Positions 35,155-49,200 of a DNA stretch of 64,000 nucleotides are shown one piece after another. The translations under genes and the position numbers were made by a program. This stretch comes from Siphonodentalium dalli (taxonomy: Eukaryota > Mollusca > Scaphopoda > Gadilida > Siphonodentaliidae), in assembly GCA_032622095.1 (NCBI GenBank), contig CP136061.1, positions 130,090,754-130,154,753 of the forward strand. Direction: 5' to 3'. The notes beneath the pieces were generated by a model, which saw only the letters and a list, made by a program, of their open reading frames with translations, did not search any database and was not told the origin of the DNA. Position 1 is the first letter of the stretch; every line of letters starts with the position of its first letter.

Positions 35155-36587
35155 AATAACTCAAGGATATGTTATTCGATAGAGGTAATATCAGAGTGTT
35201 CTCCACATTAATTGCGTCTTATATGCAATTTGATGAAAACGGTTTTCCTGACAAAATAGTTAATAAATTTTGATGCTTTTGGGCCAGAGTAGCCACATAA
35301 TATGATCCCTTTCAATTCAGTTTCAACGTTCTGTCCGTTTCCGTTAAAACCATAGACATAATCCCAAAAGAGGTGTTCGGCAAAACACATACTGCATCAC
35401 TTAAAATTAATTTGTCGTGCTTCATAAGGTGCTGGGACAACCAGAATATAAGATTTAATTGTCAGTTGATTAAGTAGCATGTTTAATAACCAAATGAGTT
35501 ACAATTTGCCACCATTTCGGAACAGCAGAGAATAATGTTCGGAAAATAAACTTTTTACCAAATTTGGTTGCCATTTTGCAAGTCATCTTGAGTAATATTG
35601 TCGAAAACACCACACTATGACACATTTAATGCATATCAAAATAAAAAGAACATTTGATACCAAGGATAGTTCCATTTTACTTTTTAAAAACTGGTCCAAA
35701 CATGAAAAGTTATTTTTTGCCGAGTTTGATGCTGTTTGTGATAGAAAAATCCCATAATTCTGGTAATTTCAGAATAGTAAATAGTAAAAATTAATCAATG
35801 TGCATAAGAAATGTTGGAATTCAATGTATATAAGACAGAATAGTCAATTGTGTGAATCACCACAACTTGTAAGCGGTTGCATGGCACGCTGGGATAATAA
35901 TTACCATTTTCCATATTTTGGCGGCCATTTTGACAGCCATTTTGAGCCAAAGTGACAATTTTGGTACCATTGAGTTCGAATATCAATAAGATATAGAATG
36001 CATCACTTACATTGCACAGTTCTTCCCACTTCTTGGTGAAATATTACTAGAAACCCAATGGGGATCTTTTGTGGAATGTTATACTGCGTTTTGTAATATC
36101 GAATTTTTGAGTGATCGGAAGGGGTATGGACCCAACGATCAGCATATTTCGTTGCTCCAATGGTCAGTTAACATGCTAAATACAAAATAAAGTCACAATT
36201 CTCAACCAGTTCCAAACCACAGAAACTTATCTTAAAGATATTATTAAAAAACGTAAAATGTTCACTTCCGGTCGCCATTTTGGCGGCCACATTGGACGGG
36301 GAGTTACAATTTTGACACATAAAGGTGGCGTTATGTCTTAGCTTCACAAAAATATATACATGTGTATACATATGACAAGATGTTCTCACAAAAATTGCAT
36401 CAAACTGACTTATAGGAAAATGGCAGCCATCTTGAATTACAAAAAATGCTCAAAGCGGATTTTAGCGGATTTTGGATATGTTATGGGAGGAGAGCTTCCT
36501 CTTCAAAATGGTATAAAAACCAACTTAGTCCGAATTTTTTCTAGGTTGACCCTAAAATTTGAGTTTATCGACCAGACTATATATATG

Positions 36588-36783
36588 GGAGTTTCCCATA
36601 GGGAGCCTCGCATATATAAGAGAATGCATTGGTCTAACAATATGTCCCTTGACCTTGTAAGCCAGTACATTCTCTTATATATGCAAGGCTCCCAATGGGA
36701 GACTCACATATACATGTATAAGAGAATGCACTGGCACATGATCTTTAATGCTGCACCAGTGCAGTTCCCGTCATGAAACAGTT
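36588..36783. repeat. Partial MITE, TTAA-CCC family B
   Basis: Alternating direct and inverted 'tatataagagaatgca' blocks and a 'gcaccagtgcagttcccgtc' end followed by a gTTAAaag. Related to 53040-53297 and 37765-38115. Confidence 0.6.
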
Positions 36784-37079
36784 AAAAGGCTCAAAACTAT
36801 TAATCTTTCTCAACATAGTTATTATGATAAATTTATTACTTCATTGGCAAAACACAATGTCCTTCTCAACAATAATAATGATATGATATAAAGTGCCACT
36901 CATTAGCGATCAAATCATTTCCAAATGTTTATCTGTAAGAATGGATTAAAGTACTAACTATTTACATTTTTGCATTGATCTGATCACAATTTTTCTGAAA
37001 CTTTAGTTGCATTTCCAAAGTTAATACTCAATCAGTTTGAAACCCTGAACTAAAATACATTTTTAATTTTCCAGGTTTG
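36784..37079 (+). other. MEST upstream region with a 3' splice site
   Basis: AT-rich. The segment TTTTTAATTTTCCAG ends at 37074, only five bases before the MEST ATG at 37080. This looks like a 3' splice acceptor, implying that a 5' untranslated exon and the promoter lie further upstream. The location of that exon is not identified; a donor-like AAAGGTAAGA at about 22948 near the CEP41 promoter is one speculative candidate. Confidence 0.5.
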
Positions 37080-37224
37080 ATGGCGAATAGGATATATTAC
37101 ATTGCTGTACTTGCTGTTGCCGTTTTCCTGTTTTATCCAGCGCCTGACTTTCCAGATGAAGTGCAAGATTGGAAATCAAGAGGGAAATTTGTTCAGCTTA
37201 ATGGACATCAGATATTCTACATTG
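37080..37224 (+). CDS. MEST: MEST coding exon 1
   Basis: 145 nt, ends in phase 1 before GTATGA. Encodes the N-terminal membrane anchor ([15 protein letters not shown]) and the DWKSRGKF segment matching vertebrate WKSSGKF. Confidence 0.93.
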
Positions 37225-40200
37225 GTATGATCTCAATATTCTGCTCAATTACACCTGTAATTCATTTAACCCTCTCTGTACTAAATGGATTCTCCCACTC
37301 AGTTATAACAAAATACACTGGAACTGTCTATTATTCATCTACATGTGTAGATGGATATTTAGGAAAATATAAGTAGATGGCAGATAATAAAAGTGCAGAA
37401 GGAGTCCTATTTCTTGGATGGAATAATTACTCATCAATGAGTATTTAGTATAGAGAGGGTTAAATTATAATTTAGTTCTTGATTAAACATACAGTAATGC
37501 TCTAAATAATCGACTCCTTAACCACAGCAGAATTATGGGTAATTTTTCAGGATTTAGTCGGAAATATGGCTTGTTGCCATTCATCAGAAAGCTCCCACTG
37601 CTGTGGTTAAGGAGTTGATATTTAGAGCATTATTGTAGGACTCGGTACTGAGGATATGTTGTGTATATGTGAATTTATGTAAGTCTGTTATTTCTTCCAG
37701 TTGGAGAATAAAGTCTGATTCATTCAAAGAGAATGAGGTAGTATTCACTATTATATTCAAATGGGCCAACTTGGCCTTGAAAACCAGTGCATTCTCTTAT
37801 GTATGTGAGGCTCCCTATGGCAGACTAGAACTTATATGAAAATGCACTGGCACAGGCTCTTTAATGCTGCATCAGCACAGCTCCCGTCTTGAATGGGTTT
37901 AATTAAATACAAATGGGCAAACTTTCTAATAGGCTCTGTTCAAGTCATTTGCCAATGACTTGAACAGAGCCTATTAGAAAGTTTGCCCATTTGTATTTAA
38001 TTAAACCCGTTCATGACAGGAGCTGCACCAGCACAGCTCCCTTCATGAACGGGTGTAATTAAATACAAATGGGCAAACTTTCTAATAGGCTCTGTTCGAG
38101 TCATTTGCCAATTACTCCTGCGTGACATAATATGTTTCTCTATTCAGACAAAAATAGCAAAGCCAAGAGCAAGGATGCAGTGATATGCATTCATGGTTTT
38201 CCAACATCAAGTTATGATTGGCTTAAGGTAGGTAACTGGAATAGTTCGCAGTTTGAAGTTAGGCACAAACTTCTATGACAGTTAAAAATTCCTATGTTGG
38301 ACTAAGAATAAAAAACTAATTAATTGCTTGAATGATGAAACTATAAACTATAGATTATTAATTATTCCAGCATATATTAATTCCAACTGGATAACTTTTA
38401 GTTTCATTGGCTGTCATTAGACACATGCTATATGTGTCACGATAACCAGATTATTTTTTATTTGATCATATTCTGTCATATTCATATATTATATGAGCAT
38501 GTTTATGACACAACTCTCAACTGTATAGGTTTTGTTATCAATCGGTTGATCAGTTTGGCAATTATTGACACTTAATTTCCATCCACAATAGTCATGTTTT
38601 ATCTGACGTGATAACTCAAGTATTTTTTGCCACGATCTTGTTCTTATTTTATATGCAGGTTTATGATGACATACCCCTCATCTGTATAGTTTTTGGTGTT
38701 TAGTTGATCGGTTTAGAAAATAAGTAACCTTTCATAATACATGCTATCCAATGCAAGCAGTCAAATACTTTTCTTCTGGTCTGCCTCATATTTCTTACGT
38801 AGGATTATTTTAGCATACTTTGCATCTGTGTGGATTTTGGTATTGATTATTTAACCATTTTACTCTTGAACCAGTTTTATCAATGAGAACTCTATAATAC
38901 ACATATTTAATAGTTTTATATCATTAGATGTGATGTCCTGTTTTGAAAATATGAAGATTTTATTCCAATAGTTGCGTGTGATATAATTATATCAATGAAC
39001 TTATTATCACATGAGCATCCAATATCCAGAGTTGAGAGTACATCTCATATTATATCCTCAAAGCCACTTTAGAAAGGTAATCACATGTGATAAGTCAAAT
39101 ATTTGTCCAACCTATCACTCTCATAATTCACATTCAGTTTAATCATGACACACTCTTCACATATTTAGATCTTGGTATTGATTTAATGATTTTAGCCCCA
39201 CCTATAACCATAACATGAACACATGCTATCCAAAGCAATACATTATCTGATCAGTCTCATAGTTATATTTTTTATATATATACAAGTAAATGATGAAAAC
39301 AGCATAATATATCTTTCCAATCATCTCCTTGTTATGTCTGCAGGCTAGATTGAGTTGGTATGGTTGAAGGTATGGGTTAAACATCTGCCGATCATGATCG
39401 TCCTCTCGTTTTCTTCTAGATCTCAAAGGGATTGGAATCATATTTCAAGCGGGTGATCTATATGGATCTCCTGGGACATGGTTTTAGTGACAAACCAGTA
39501 AGTACTATCAGGGTCGCGGAACCTACTTCATAATCTTGGGTTCCGTCTGCCCATTTTTAGACCAACTTTACTTTGTGAAGTTTGAGCTATTGTGATGGGT
39601 TGGTGGTCCATCATCCATGCATGCGTATTTACTCTTTGCATCACTAAATCCTTTGGCACACCCCACAGGCCACACCCCTCTTCCGATCATCACCAAAATC
39701 CATCGTCCGTGTGTGCATGTGTGATTCGTCAACAATTTCCAGAGTGTTTGTCTGATCATCATGAAATTTGTCGTGGAAGTTAATATTGATATGTAGATGG
39801 GAACGAGTCATTTTGGGGTCATTCGGTCATAAAACATGGCCGCCTGTAGCCATCTTGGATTTTACTTTTTGTATGACTAAATCCTTTTACACAGGCTACA
39901 GGTCGTATCTTTGGTCGGATCATCATGAAATTTGTCATGGATGTTAACATTGACATGTAATTGTGAACGAGTCATTTTGGGCTCATTCGGCAAAAAAATA
40001 TGGCCACCAGTGGCCATCTTGGATTTCAAAATTCAATCCATTAGCACGGGCTACAGGCCATACCGTTGTCTGTCATCGTGAAATTTATCATGGCTGTTGA
40101 CATTGACATACAGATGGGCACGAGTTATTTTGGGGTCATTCGGCCAAAACACATGGCCGCCAGCAGCCATCTTGGATTTTACTCTTTGCATGACCAAATC

Positions 40201-43200
40201 CGTTGGCATATTGGGCTACAGGTCGTACCTTTGGTCGGATCATCATGAAATTTGTCATGAATGTTAATATTGACATGTAGATTGGAACAAGCTATTTTGG
40301 GTCATTCGGCCATAAAACATGGACGCCAGCAACCATCTTGGATTTTACTCTTTGCATGACTAAACCTTTGGCACACCTTACAGTCCACTTCCCTCATCCG
40401 ATCATCACCAAACTTCATATTAATCTTGATATTGAACTACTAGATGGAAGCTATCAAGTGTTTTTGAATTTTATTGGAAAACATAGCCATCAGCAGGATT
40501 TTGCTTCATATATCTCTTCATGTTGATAATCTAGTATGTATTACTTAGACATTTCAACTTTCCGTATTCCTAATCGCTCCATTGACTGTAACACATGAAA
40601 TTATTCGCTTTCCAAGTTGAGCTACAGTGTCATTGACACTTTCATGTTGAATCAGGTTCATTAGTTAACGAATAGACAATAAACCACCTACTGAATATTA
40701 TTATTGATTATAGGTGGTGCCTATCAGCAATAAAAATCCCTCAAGTGCATGTGCCTTAATGTCTGCAAATGAATAAGCTTCCAACCTATTGTTTAGACAA
40801 GGGATGTACCATTTTTGTAGCAGTGTATTTTTGCGTCATTTGCGAACACGGACTGTCACAGAGTATTCTATGGCACTGTCTTATTGGCAATTTATTGCAT
40901 GGGATTAGTCATATGCTTTTTATGATTTATTTTGTATTGATACTATCCACTTCCAGCGATCATGGACAAGATATTTCATCTGATAACTAAAATATTTGCC
41001 ATCAGATTGTGTTTATATCTCATGGCAAATTTTATGACACACCCCTGATCTGTATAGTTTGTGTCATTTGGTTGATTTGTCTCAAAATATTAATCCCATA
41101 CACGTATATTATCCCCGTTCCGTAGACACATGGTAGATCCAATGAGATAAGTCAGATATTTTCCACTCATAATTCATTTCCAGATTAATCATGACACCCT
41201 CTTTACCTATATAGATCTTGGTTTTGATTTATCGGTTTTAACCCTACTTATAAACATAACAGGTACACATGGTATCCAAATTTGTCTCATTTATATACAT
41301 ATTCAAATAAATTATGGAAATTCCTTAATATATCTTTCCAATCATCTCCATGTTATGTGTACAGTCGTATGTTCAGTCTAGTTAGTGTTTGGTCTGAAAT
41401 TAGCTAATTGCTATTGCTGAGGTGTGGGTTAAACATCTGCCGATCGTGATCGGCCTCTCCATTATGTAGGAAACTTTCTGAAATGCAATTTGAAACAAAC
41501 CAACAGGCGTGTTATGCCACTGTGGCAGTGCTCTTGTTCTGCCTTCGTTACCGGAAACTAACATACATTTTTTAAGCCTATCTTTGATTCTCCTTCTATG
41601 CTTTCAGCATCCTCACAGCTATACAGTGGGTGAACAGGCTGATATCGTGGAGCAGCTTCTCATTATGTTGCAAGTCGAAAATGTGCATATTTTGTCACAC
41701 GACTTTGGGGACACTGTTGCTCAGGAACTCCTTGCAAGGTGAGATCATCCTTGAAGTGAAACAGGACAATGGATCTGCATTAGTAATTATCCTGACATTG
41801 ATAGGTATACTAAGTTTGGTGTATACAGTATTTTGTGCTCAACTAAGCACATATATCACATATTTAGTTACACAATAAAACGAGAAAAAAATGGGATTTG
41901 GCAGTCAACAAATTATTACTTATAATTATATTAGTGACTCTTTCCTTTGAGTATAAATTGAATCAAATAATTACATTACTTCAGTTTCAAATGTAGAAGT
42001 TTCTGCCCACAATCACCTCCACGCAAATTATTGACTCATCGCTACAGGCCGGCTGTTTACCCCATATGATATTATGTCAGTTCTATATGTGTATCAGAGG
42101 GCAGAAATATGAGTAAATGGCATACTAAAAAGGTGATTAATAAGTACTGAATTTTAAAGTGCCAATGAATTTGTATTGGTAGATATTCATTGTGAAGTAC
42201 TCATTATAAGATTGGAACATACATGTACATGTGTTGGTTTTTGAAATACACAAAAAAATAACCGTGTGACTTTTGGTGTCAATTCATGGCAGAAGTGCGA
42301 TAGTTTAAGGATTGCATGAGAGGCCATGGGCTTTGCATGTTATACCTGTGTAATCGCAAGATTGCCATAAACTTTTGGTTAATGACATACTGGTGCAGGT
42401 AATTTTCTATTCTTATTGTGTCTGGAGATATCAACCTTCTGTTATTTTAAAGTTCCAATTACGCTGCCGAGTCATTTACTGGTTCAAAATCATGAATAAA
42501 CTGACATCATATCAATCGCATGAAAAATCAAAAGGACAATCCAACATATTCTTGCGTACTATAAAAAAATAGTTCGTAGGTTTAACATTATTTGATTGCC
42601 TACTGTCATGGCTATTATGGTATGACATATCATAGTAACTGATATGTATTGTTCAGTATTTATTATAAATTATAAAGAACACACATGTGTAAGAGATTGT
42701 GTCCATTTAATTCAATTTCCGTTAGTCATATTCGCGTGAACTTGCAGGTTGGGAGAATTTACTCAAGAAAGCTAATCAACGGACACAAATTCAAAGATTT
42801 TTTGGCATTTAAGAAACTCCTAAAATGTAATTTGTGTGAATTAAGTCACACCAAAATGAACAAAATACACAAAATGTGTTTGTACTGATTCATGTGTATC
42901 GCAACTCGGCTAGTTTTCGTGGCGACCAAGGTCGCCTCATCACTATATGGTCATGAAATTTAGCCTCATCGCGATATATGAATCAATACACACACATTTT
43001 GCATATAACACATATTTATCTTGGCATTCTGCTGCCCTCACGTCCCCAATCTCTGGCCCCTATGACACCACCTTTAAACCCACATGATTAGATTCCATAT
43101 ATAGATGACTAGCCGATGAGCCCGACGTTGTCTGGGTTATTCAAAAACCAAATTTCAAGTCGATAGCTCCACCCGTTTCCGAGATCTGGTCTGCGCATGC

Positions 43201-46200
43201 GCGAAGCTTGCGTCGCACGGGCTCGGCGACCCGATAAAAATCGTATCCGGGGCAAGATACATTCACATAGCAAATTTCAAGTCGATAGCTCCACCCGTTT
43301 CCAAGATCTCGTCTGCGCATCCGCTGCACGGGCGTCGCACGGGCTCGCCAATACGACAAGGACGACCGCCTGGTCAAACTACACGCACGTACCAAGTTTC
43401 GTCCCGATCGGTCGAAACGACAGCACAACATGCATTTTTTGTTTTTCATGAATTAATTCATGGTACCCCGTCCCTCAAAGACTGACCCGATGAAAAATTC
43501 CTCTGTTCCTAGGACATATATGACACAACAACCCATTCTGCCTTTTTAATCGAGATAATTGCATTCCGCGTTTCGTTTTGCATCCGTATTTTACGCATGG
43601 GTAGCCGTTTAGCAGCTTCGATTGTAATAAAGAGCGTTAATCCTTAACACCTCCGAATATGGTCAATATAAAGATCGTTGATGCCTTAACAGCCGAAGTG
43701 GCGTTTGCGGTGATTTTGATGATTGGGAGTGTAGAATCGGTGCTCAGAGCTTGTCCAAAATGCGACGTCGACGATTCCCGTGGGATTTTACCTTTAGATA
43801 GGAAGTTTGGTCTCGATCGGTCAACCCGTTTTCGATTCTATAAAGGACATACAGACAGACAGAGGTCTTCAAAATATATATGAGATGATTAAACAAGTTT
43901 GGTGAAAATCAGCAACACAGTTTTATTCATTCCCTTTTGTTGCCCCTCCCTTCCCCATCACTGACTTGTATAGGGTCACTTTGGTTTCTTTAAACCGCAT
44001 TAGATTCCTTGTATCATGGTGATGACTATATATAACTTTGATGGAAATCGGCAACTAAAACATTCTTAAAAAGTAAAGAAGGAGTTCTATTTATTGCAAG
44101 GAAATGTTCAGATAATCAGTTCAAAAAATGTCTGGTACAGATGTTGAAAAAAATTATTTATCATATTTCAGAAATGAATAATGAATATTAAGATAATAAG
44201 AAGGGGTCTGTGGTGGGGGTGGTTTATGTATAGGATATTCCCCAAGCTGTCGGAAAAATAATTCACTGAGGCGAAGCTGAGGTGATTATTTGGACGAATG
44301 CCCGACAGCGAGGGGAATATCTGTCTTAAACCACAGTATTTAAAGACAACAAGACGAAATTAATTTTTTTTGCTATAATTTTACTTAGAAATTTGTCAAT
44401 GATATTAAAATGTATGATAAATTTAACTAAAAGTCAATAAAAATTTATAGAAAAATGTGTACATGACCATTAAACAAGTTCCGAGTCTGTCAGACAAATA
44501 AAGATTTGTATGCAAATTCAGTTGCCACTTTAAATAGTGATCCGGACCCCCCCCCCCCCCCCCCCCCCCATGAACACTGTTCAATCCTGCGATATGTCCT
44601 ACTTGGTGGTGCATGTATAAACCAATTAGCACAATATTTCTGACTCACATGATGTTAGATCTCAGATAACACATGGGTGGAAGTCTAATTGACACCAGTG
44701 AATATGTGTTAACAGCATGGACACCTTCCAGCTACAACAAACATTTAATTTGCTTGGCCTGATAGTGTGCGTCCTCGCTGCATCGACTTCGCTTTCCAAG
44801 GCATTGTCACAAATCCAAATTATCGCTTTGAACTGGAAATCACTGGGCCATGTTGACAGTCCAGTTATTTGATGAGTGGTGATTGGGATATCAAGTTATG
44901 GACCATTGTATACTTACCGTGTTTGAATTATAAAATGGTTGTGAATATAGGAATATATGGTGAATACAGGACGGATATGGACATCCCATTTTATTTGTGT
45001 CTATCTACCCCATGACAGATGCGTCACCATGAAATAGAATGAATATTTACATCAAATGGGAATCTGGGAAATTGTGAGATATAAACATGAACATTTCTTA
45101 ACCCTAGCATATATATGGGCCTCAAGCTTTCCAATTGTTGTAAATATCAGATCTGACACCGCCTCTAAGGTTGGAAAATGTCCAACTGACAGAATGTAGA
45201 AAAATATTCGAAACTTGTCTAAAACGACATATTTGACAATGAGTATTGTTTGGAAAACGGAACTCTCATAGCAACAATTACCTTTTCTCAGTTTGGACTT
45301 TTAAAGTGTTGATGATGCTTGCATGAACTTTACACAATGTTCCCCTATTTTGTATTGAAACACATCAGCGCCCCTTTTCGCCATGTCCCTGGTTTCTTCT
45401 GACATGTTTTGGGAGTTCAAGGGAACAACGCCCCTGTTTGAAAGCTGGTCGATTGCGGTGTGTCCGTGATCGATATATCACACGCTGATTAAGTTTTGCG
45501 ATTAACCAACAACTCATGAGTTGATCTTAATAATATAATGCAATTATGACTACTGTCTCACTCATCACCAGCGACCTTAGTTCACCTTAAATGTGTTAAC
45601 TAATTAACGTGCGCTACCTATTTTGTGTTCACGAGAATAAATGCTCCCACAAAGTGGTGGTATTCTAAGATGTACACACAACCACCATGGACTCAAGATG
45701 TTGAATTTAGAAGTACTATGACCCAGTCAACGTATAGAGTGCAAGATATACTTTCTGACGTATTAGGTTTGGAAGAGGACTTTATTGATTAGTCACACCA
45801 ATTTGACCTTCCGGTGTGTCAGCAAGTGGAGAGCACACCAAACAATGACTTGTGATTGTTATGATAATACCCGGGGAATATTTTAATATTCCCCAGTTAT
45901 TGTTAAAATAATGCACAGTTATTGTTAAAATAATCCACAGTTATTGTTACCAGCGGGTAATCGGCTGGAGATTGTGCAAGGGAGAACAATAGAAAATATG
46001 GCGACTGGTTTAAGGGAAGCCAAATTGACATCTAATAAATAATTGAGCTTAAGCGCAATAATAAATCTCTAATTGTGCTTAAGCGCAATAAGGGAAGATG
46101 TAATTTGCTTAAGTGCAATAAGGAATCTGTAATTGCACTTAAGCTCAATAAGGAATATTCTTATTGCGCTTAAGCACAATAAGAGCAAATTGTGCTGAAG

Positions 46201-49200
46201 TGCAATTAAAAATCTTCCTTATTGTGATTAAGCACAATTAGCCACATTACATAAACTCCCTGTAATTCAAATGGTGTAGTCCATAGTGCGATGGGTGAAG
46301 TTTATTGGTATCTGTCCACATGTAGGCCTATTCAGATTCTACTATTTGCAGAGGGGTGATCTCATGAGGGAGATATTAATTACGCTTAAGCGCAATAAGG
46401 ATAAATTGCGCTTAAGCGCAATAAGGAATATCTTATTGCACTTAAGTACTATAAGGAATCCCTAATTGCGCTTAAAGTGATGTGAAACGTAAATTGAACC
46501 TCACAATTGAGTTCCCTGCGTCATTCTGTGGGAAGAGTGAATAAAATAACTCAGATACACGAAATCCCCCATCCTGAAGTCAGTTTGTACACATTATACG
46601 GCCATTCGGCTAACTATTTATATTCATCAATCGTCCCGATTAATCTCACCATAATAACACGAAAATACAAACCGATGCGTTGTCTTGTGCAGTCACGGAA
46701 ATGCCCGAGCACTTCCGACTCGATTGGGATTGAATCGGGTTTCGTTCTCAGAAATGGCTTCTAGGGAGGATGACCGTTCGCTGGAATAGCGTCATGCACA
46801 TCAGAATATTAAAGCGAAAAACAAATTGACATCGCAATCGGTAGTCAATTCGACAGGGAAGGAATAGAAAGGGAATTGTTGCGTGAAATCACAAACGGAA
46901 GAACATTGGCCGAGTTAGTGGCAAAGATTATAATCGAACAGTGATCGAGAGGTAATAATTCCAAAATGTTACTATTTATAGAAAATTGTAAGCGCATTGA
47001 CCGAATTTTTACATCAATCTGGCCGCAAGCACAGTACCGTGCAGAAAGAGTTGTCTTACTTTTTTAACTCAAAACTGTTTAATTACATTATACCTGTACA
47101 ATAGTACAAATAATTGGTATTCAATATGCCAGTACAGAACATTTGTTAGCTCATTGGCCATGAAATGTTTTTAATGGCAAATTCTGTTGTCAAGCTTTAG
47201 TAAGCACTATTCATTCTGATGGATGATAACTATAATGGAAAGCCTTTTTCACATGTATTAGCTAATTGCACATTAGCGTAAGTGAATTACAATTAAGCGT
47301 AATGTATTACACTCAGGCGTAATGTATTACACTCAGGTGTAATGCACACATATAAAGCGTACTCCACTTACGCTTAACCGTATGATGTAGATAAAGCATT
47401 ACTCCTATGAGTAATATAATTATGACTAGTGTGCTTAAGCGTAATTGATTAAAGTGTGCTTAAGCGTAATTGATTTACGCTTAAGCTCACTGGTCATTTA
47501 TTTTCATTGATAGATTAATTACACTTAATCATAAATGAATTATGCTTAAGCGATTATACGAGAAGCCGTTTTCACATTTATTCTGATTCTGCTTAATCGC
47601 AAATCATTTATGCTTAAGTGTAAATCATTTGCACTTAAGAGCAAATCATTTATACTTAAATACAAATCATATGCTCTTTAGCGGAAATAGTATGGGAGGC
47701 CCTTTTCACATTTATTATTTATTTGCGCTTAAGCGCAAATATTTGTGCTTAAGCATAAATCATTAAGCGCAAATATTTGTGCTTAAGCGTAAATCATTTG
47801 CGCTTAAGCACAAATATGTGTCTATCAATTTAATTGCGCTTAAGCGCAAATACCTAACACTCCATCTGATGTGAATGATTGAGTCCATCTCATATTATAT
47901 TAGCATGGGCCCATAGTAATAGCCCCATACAGACTCGAAGTTGAAGAAAAAACATATTTCCATATGCATATCAGCATCTCTGTCCCTGGTGTCCCAAGAT
48001 TTGGTGCCTCACTCCCAGAGCTCATGTATATTTTATTATCTCCTGCACAGATATATACCATTTCCATGGCCATAAATAGGGAATTAGGGGTTACTGGGGT
48101 TTGCTTCCCTCATATGGTGTACTCATTGACTTGAAGTTGGGGAAAAACCCCTATTTTCATAATATCAGCATCCCTGTCCCCAAGAATTTGTGTCGCCATC
48201 CCAGAGATATAGTATATTTTATAAAAGAGACATATCCTACACAGATCTATATCATTTCCATGGTCATAAAACAGATCTTGGGGTTTCTGGGGGATTGTTT
48301 CCCTCATATGGTGGGGCTATATCAACTTTAGTGATGTGTTTAGGCCTGTGCCATGTAAAATTAATTCAGGGGGGATCATTGCATATTGATTTTTATTTGC
48401 GCTTAAGTGCAAATGATTTGCGCTTAAGCGCAAATATGATCTATTTGCTTAATTGCAAATGATAGAGGTTATTTGCGCTTAAGCGTAAATAAATAATAAA
48501 TGTGAAAAGGGCCTCCCATATAATAGATCACATTTATGGCAATTTTATGCTAAAGCGCAAATATATTATTAGACACATATTTTTTGCGCTTGAGCGCAAT
48601 TGATTTACACTAATAAATAATATATTTGAAAAGGCGATTTCCTCTAAACTCAAATTTACTCTGGCAATAAGACATCAATCAAACATCGGTTTAGACTCCC
48701 CCATATACTATGAGATGGACTCAATTATTCAGACAGAGGAAATCAGTTGGAGTTAGGTATTTGCTTAAGTGTAAATGAGTTCCGCGCTTAAGCGTAAATG
48801 AAGTACGCTTAAACGTAATTCATATACACTCTCATTGAACTCCCCTCAAGCTGAAATGGATGCAACCGCATTACTAATGCCAGTAACCTACATCAGGTTA
48901 TACCAATATACATGAGGTATATGGGGAGCCAAATTAACATTTAATAAATAATAGAGCTTAAGCGATATAATTGAGCTTAAGCGATATAATAAGGGAAGAT
49001 ATAATTGCGATTAAGTTCAATAAGGAAATATCTAATTGCGCTTAGCACAATAAGGAATATCTTATTGCACTTAAGCACAAAAAGGAATATCGTATTGCAC
49101 TTAAGCGCAATAAGGAATCTCTAAGCGCAATAAGGAATCTTCTTATTGCACTTAAGCGCGATAAGAAATATTCTTATTGCACTTAAGTGTAATTAGAGAT

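Larger units (their letters stand above)
31335..36578. mobile_element. 5.2-kb giant foldback element
   Basis: Two arms of about 1.3-1.4 kb in opposite orientation: 31335-32383 continued at 33267-33540, and 35155-36578. The outermost bases are AGTCTGGTCGATAAA and TTTATCGACCAGACT. Arm landmarks pair in reverse order, e.g. 'ccaaatttggtaaa' at 32342 with 'tttaccaaatttgg' at about 35561, and 'acataacgccaccttta' at 31578 with 'taaaggtggcgttatgt' near 36320. The left arm is split by the hAT at 32384-33258; the right arm is not. The loop is a tandem array. Paired ORFs in the arms (31889-32176 plus, 35795-35986 minus) resemble each other only because the DNA is repeated. Confidence 0.85.

Noticed and set aside
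43141-43451. Opposed 102- and 84-codon ORFs
   Set aside because: Lie in a GC-richer unclassified repeat with tandem units; no recognisable protein.
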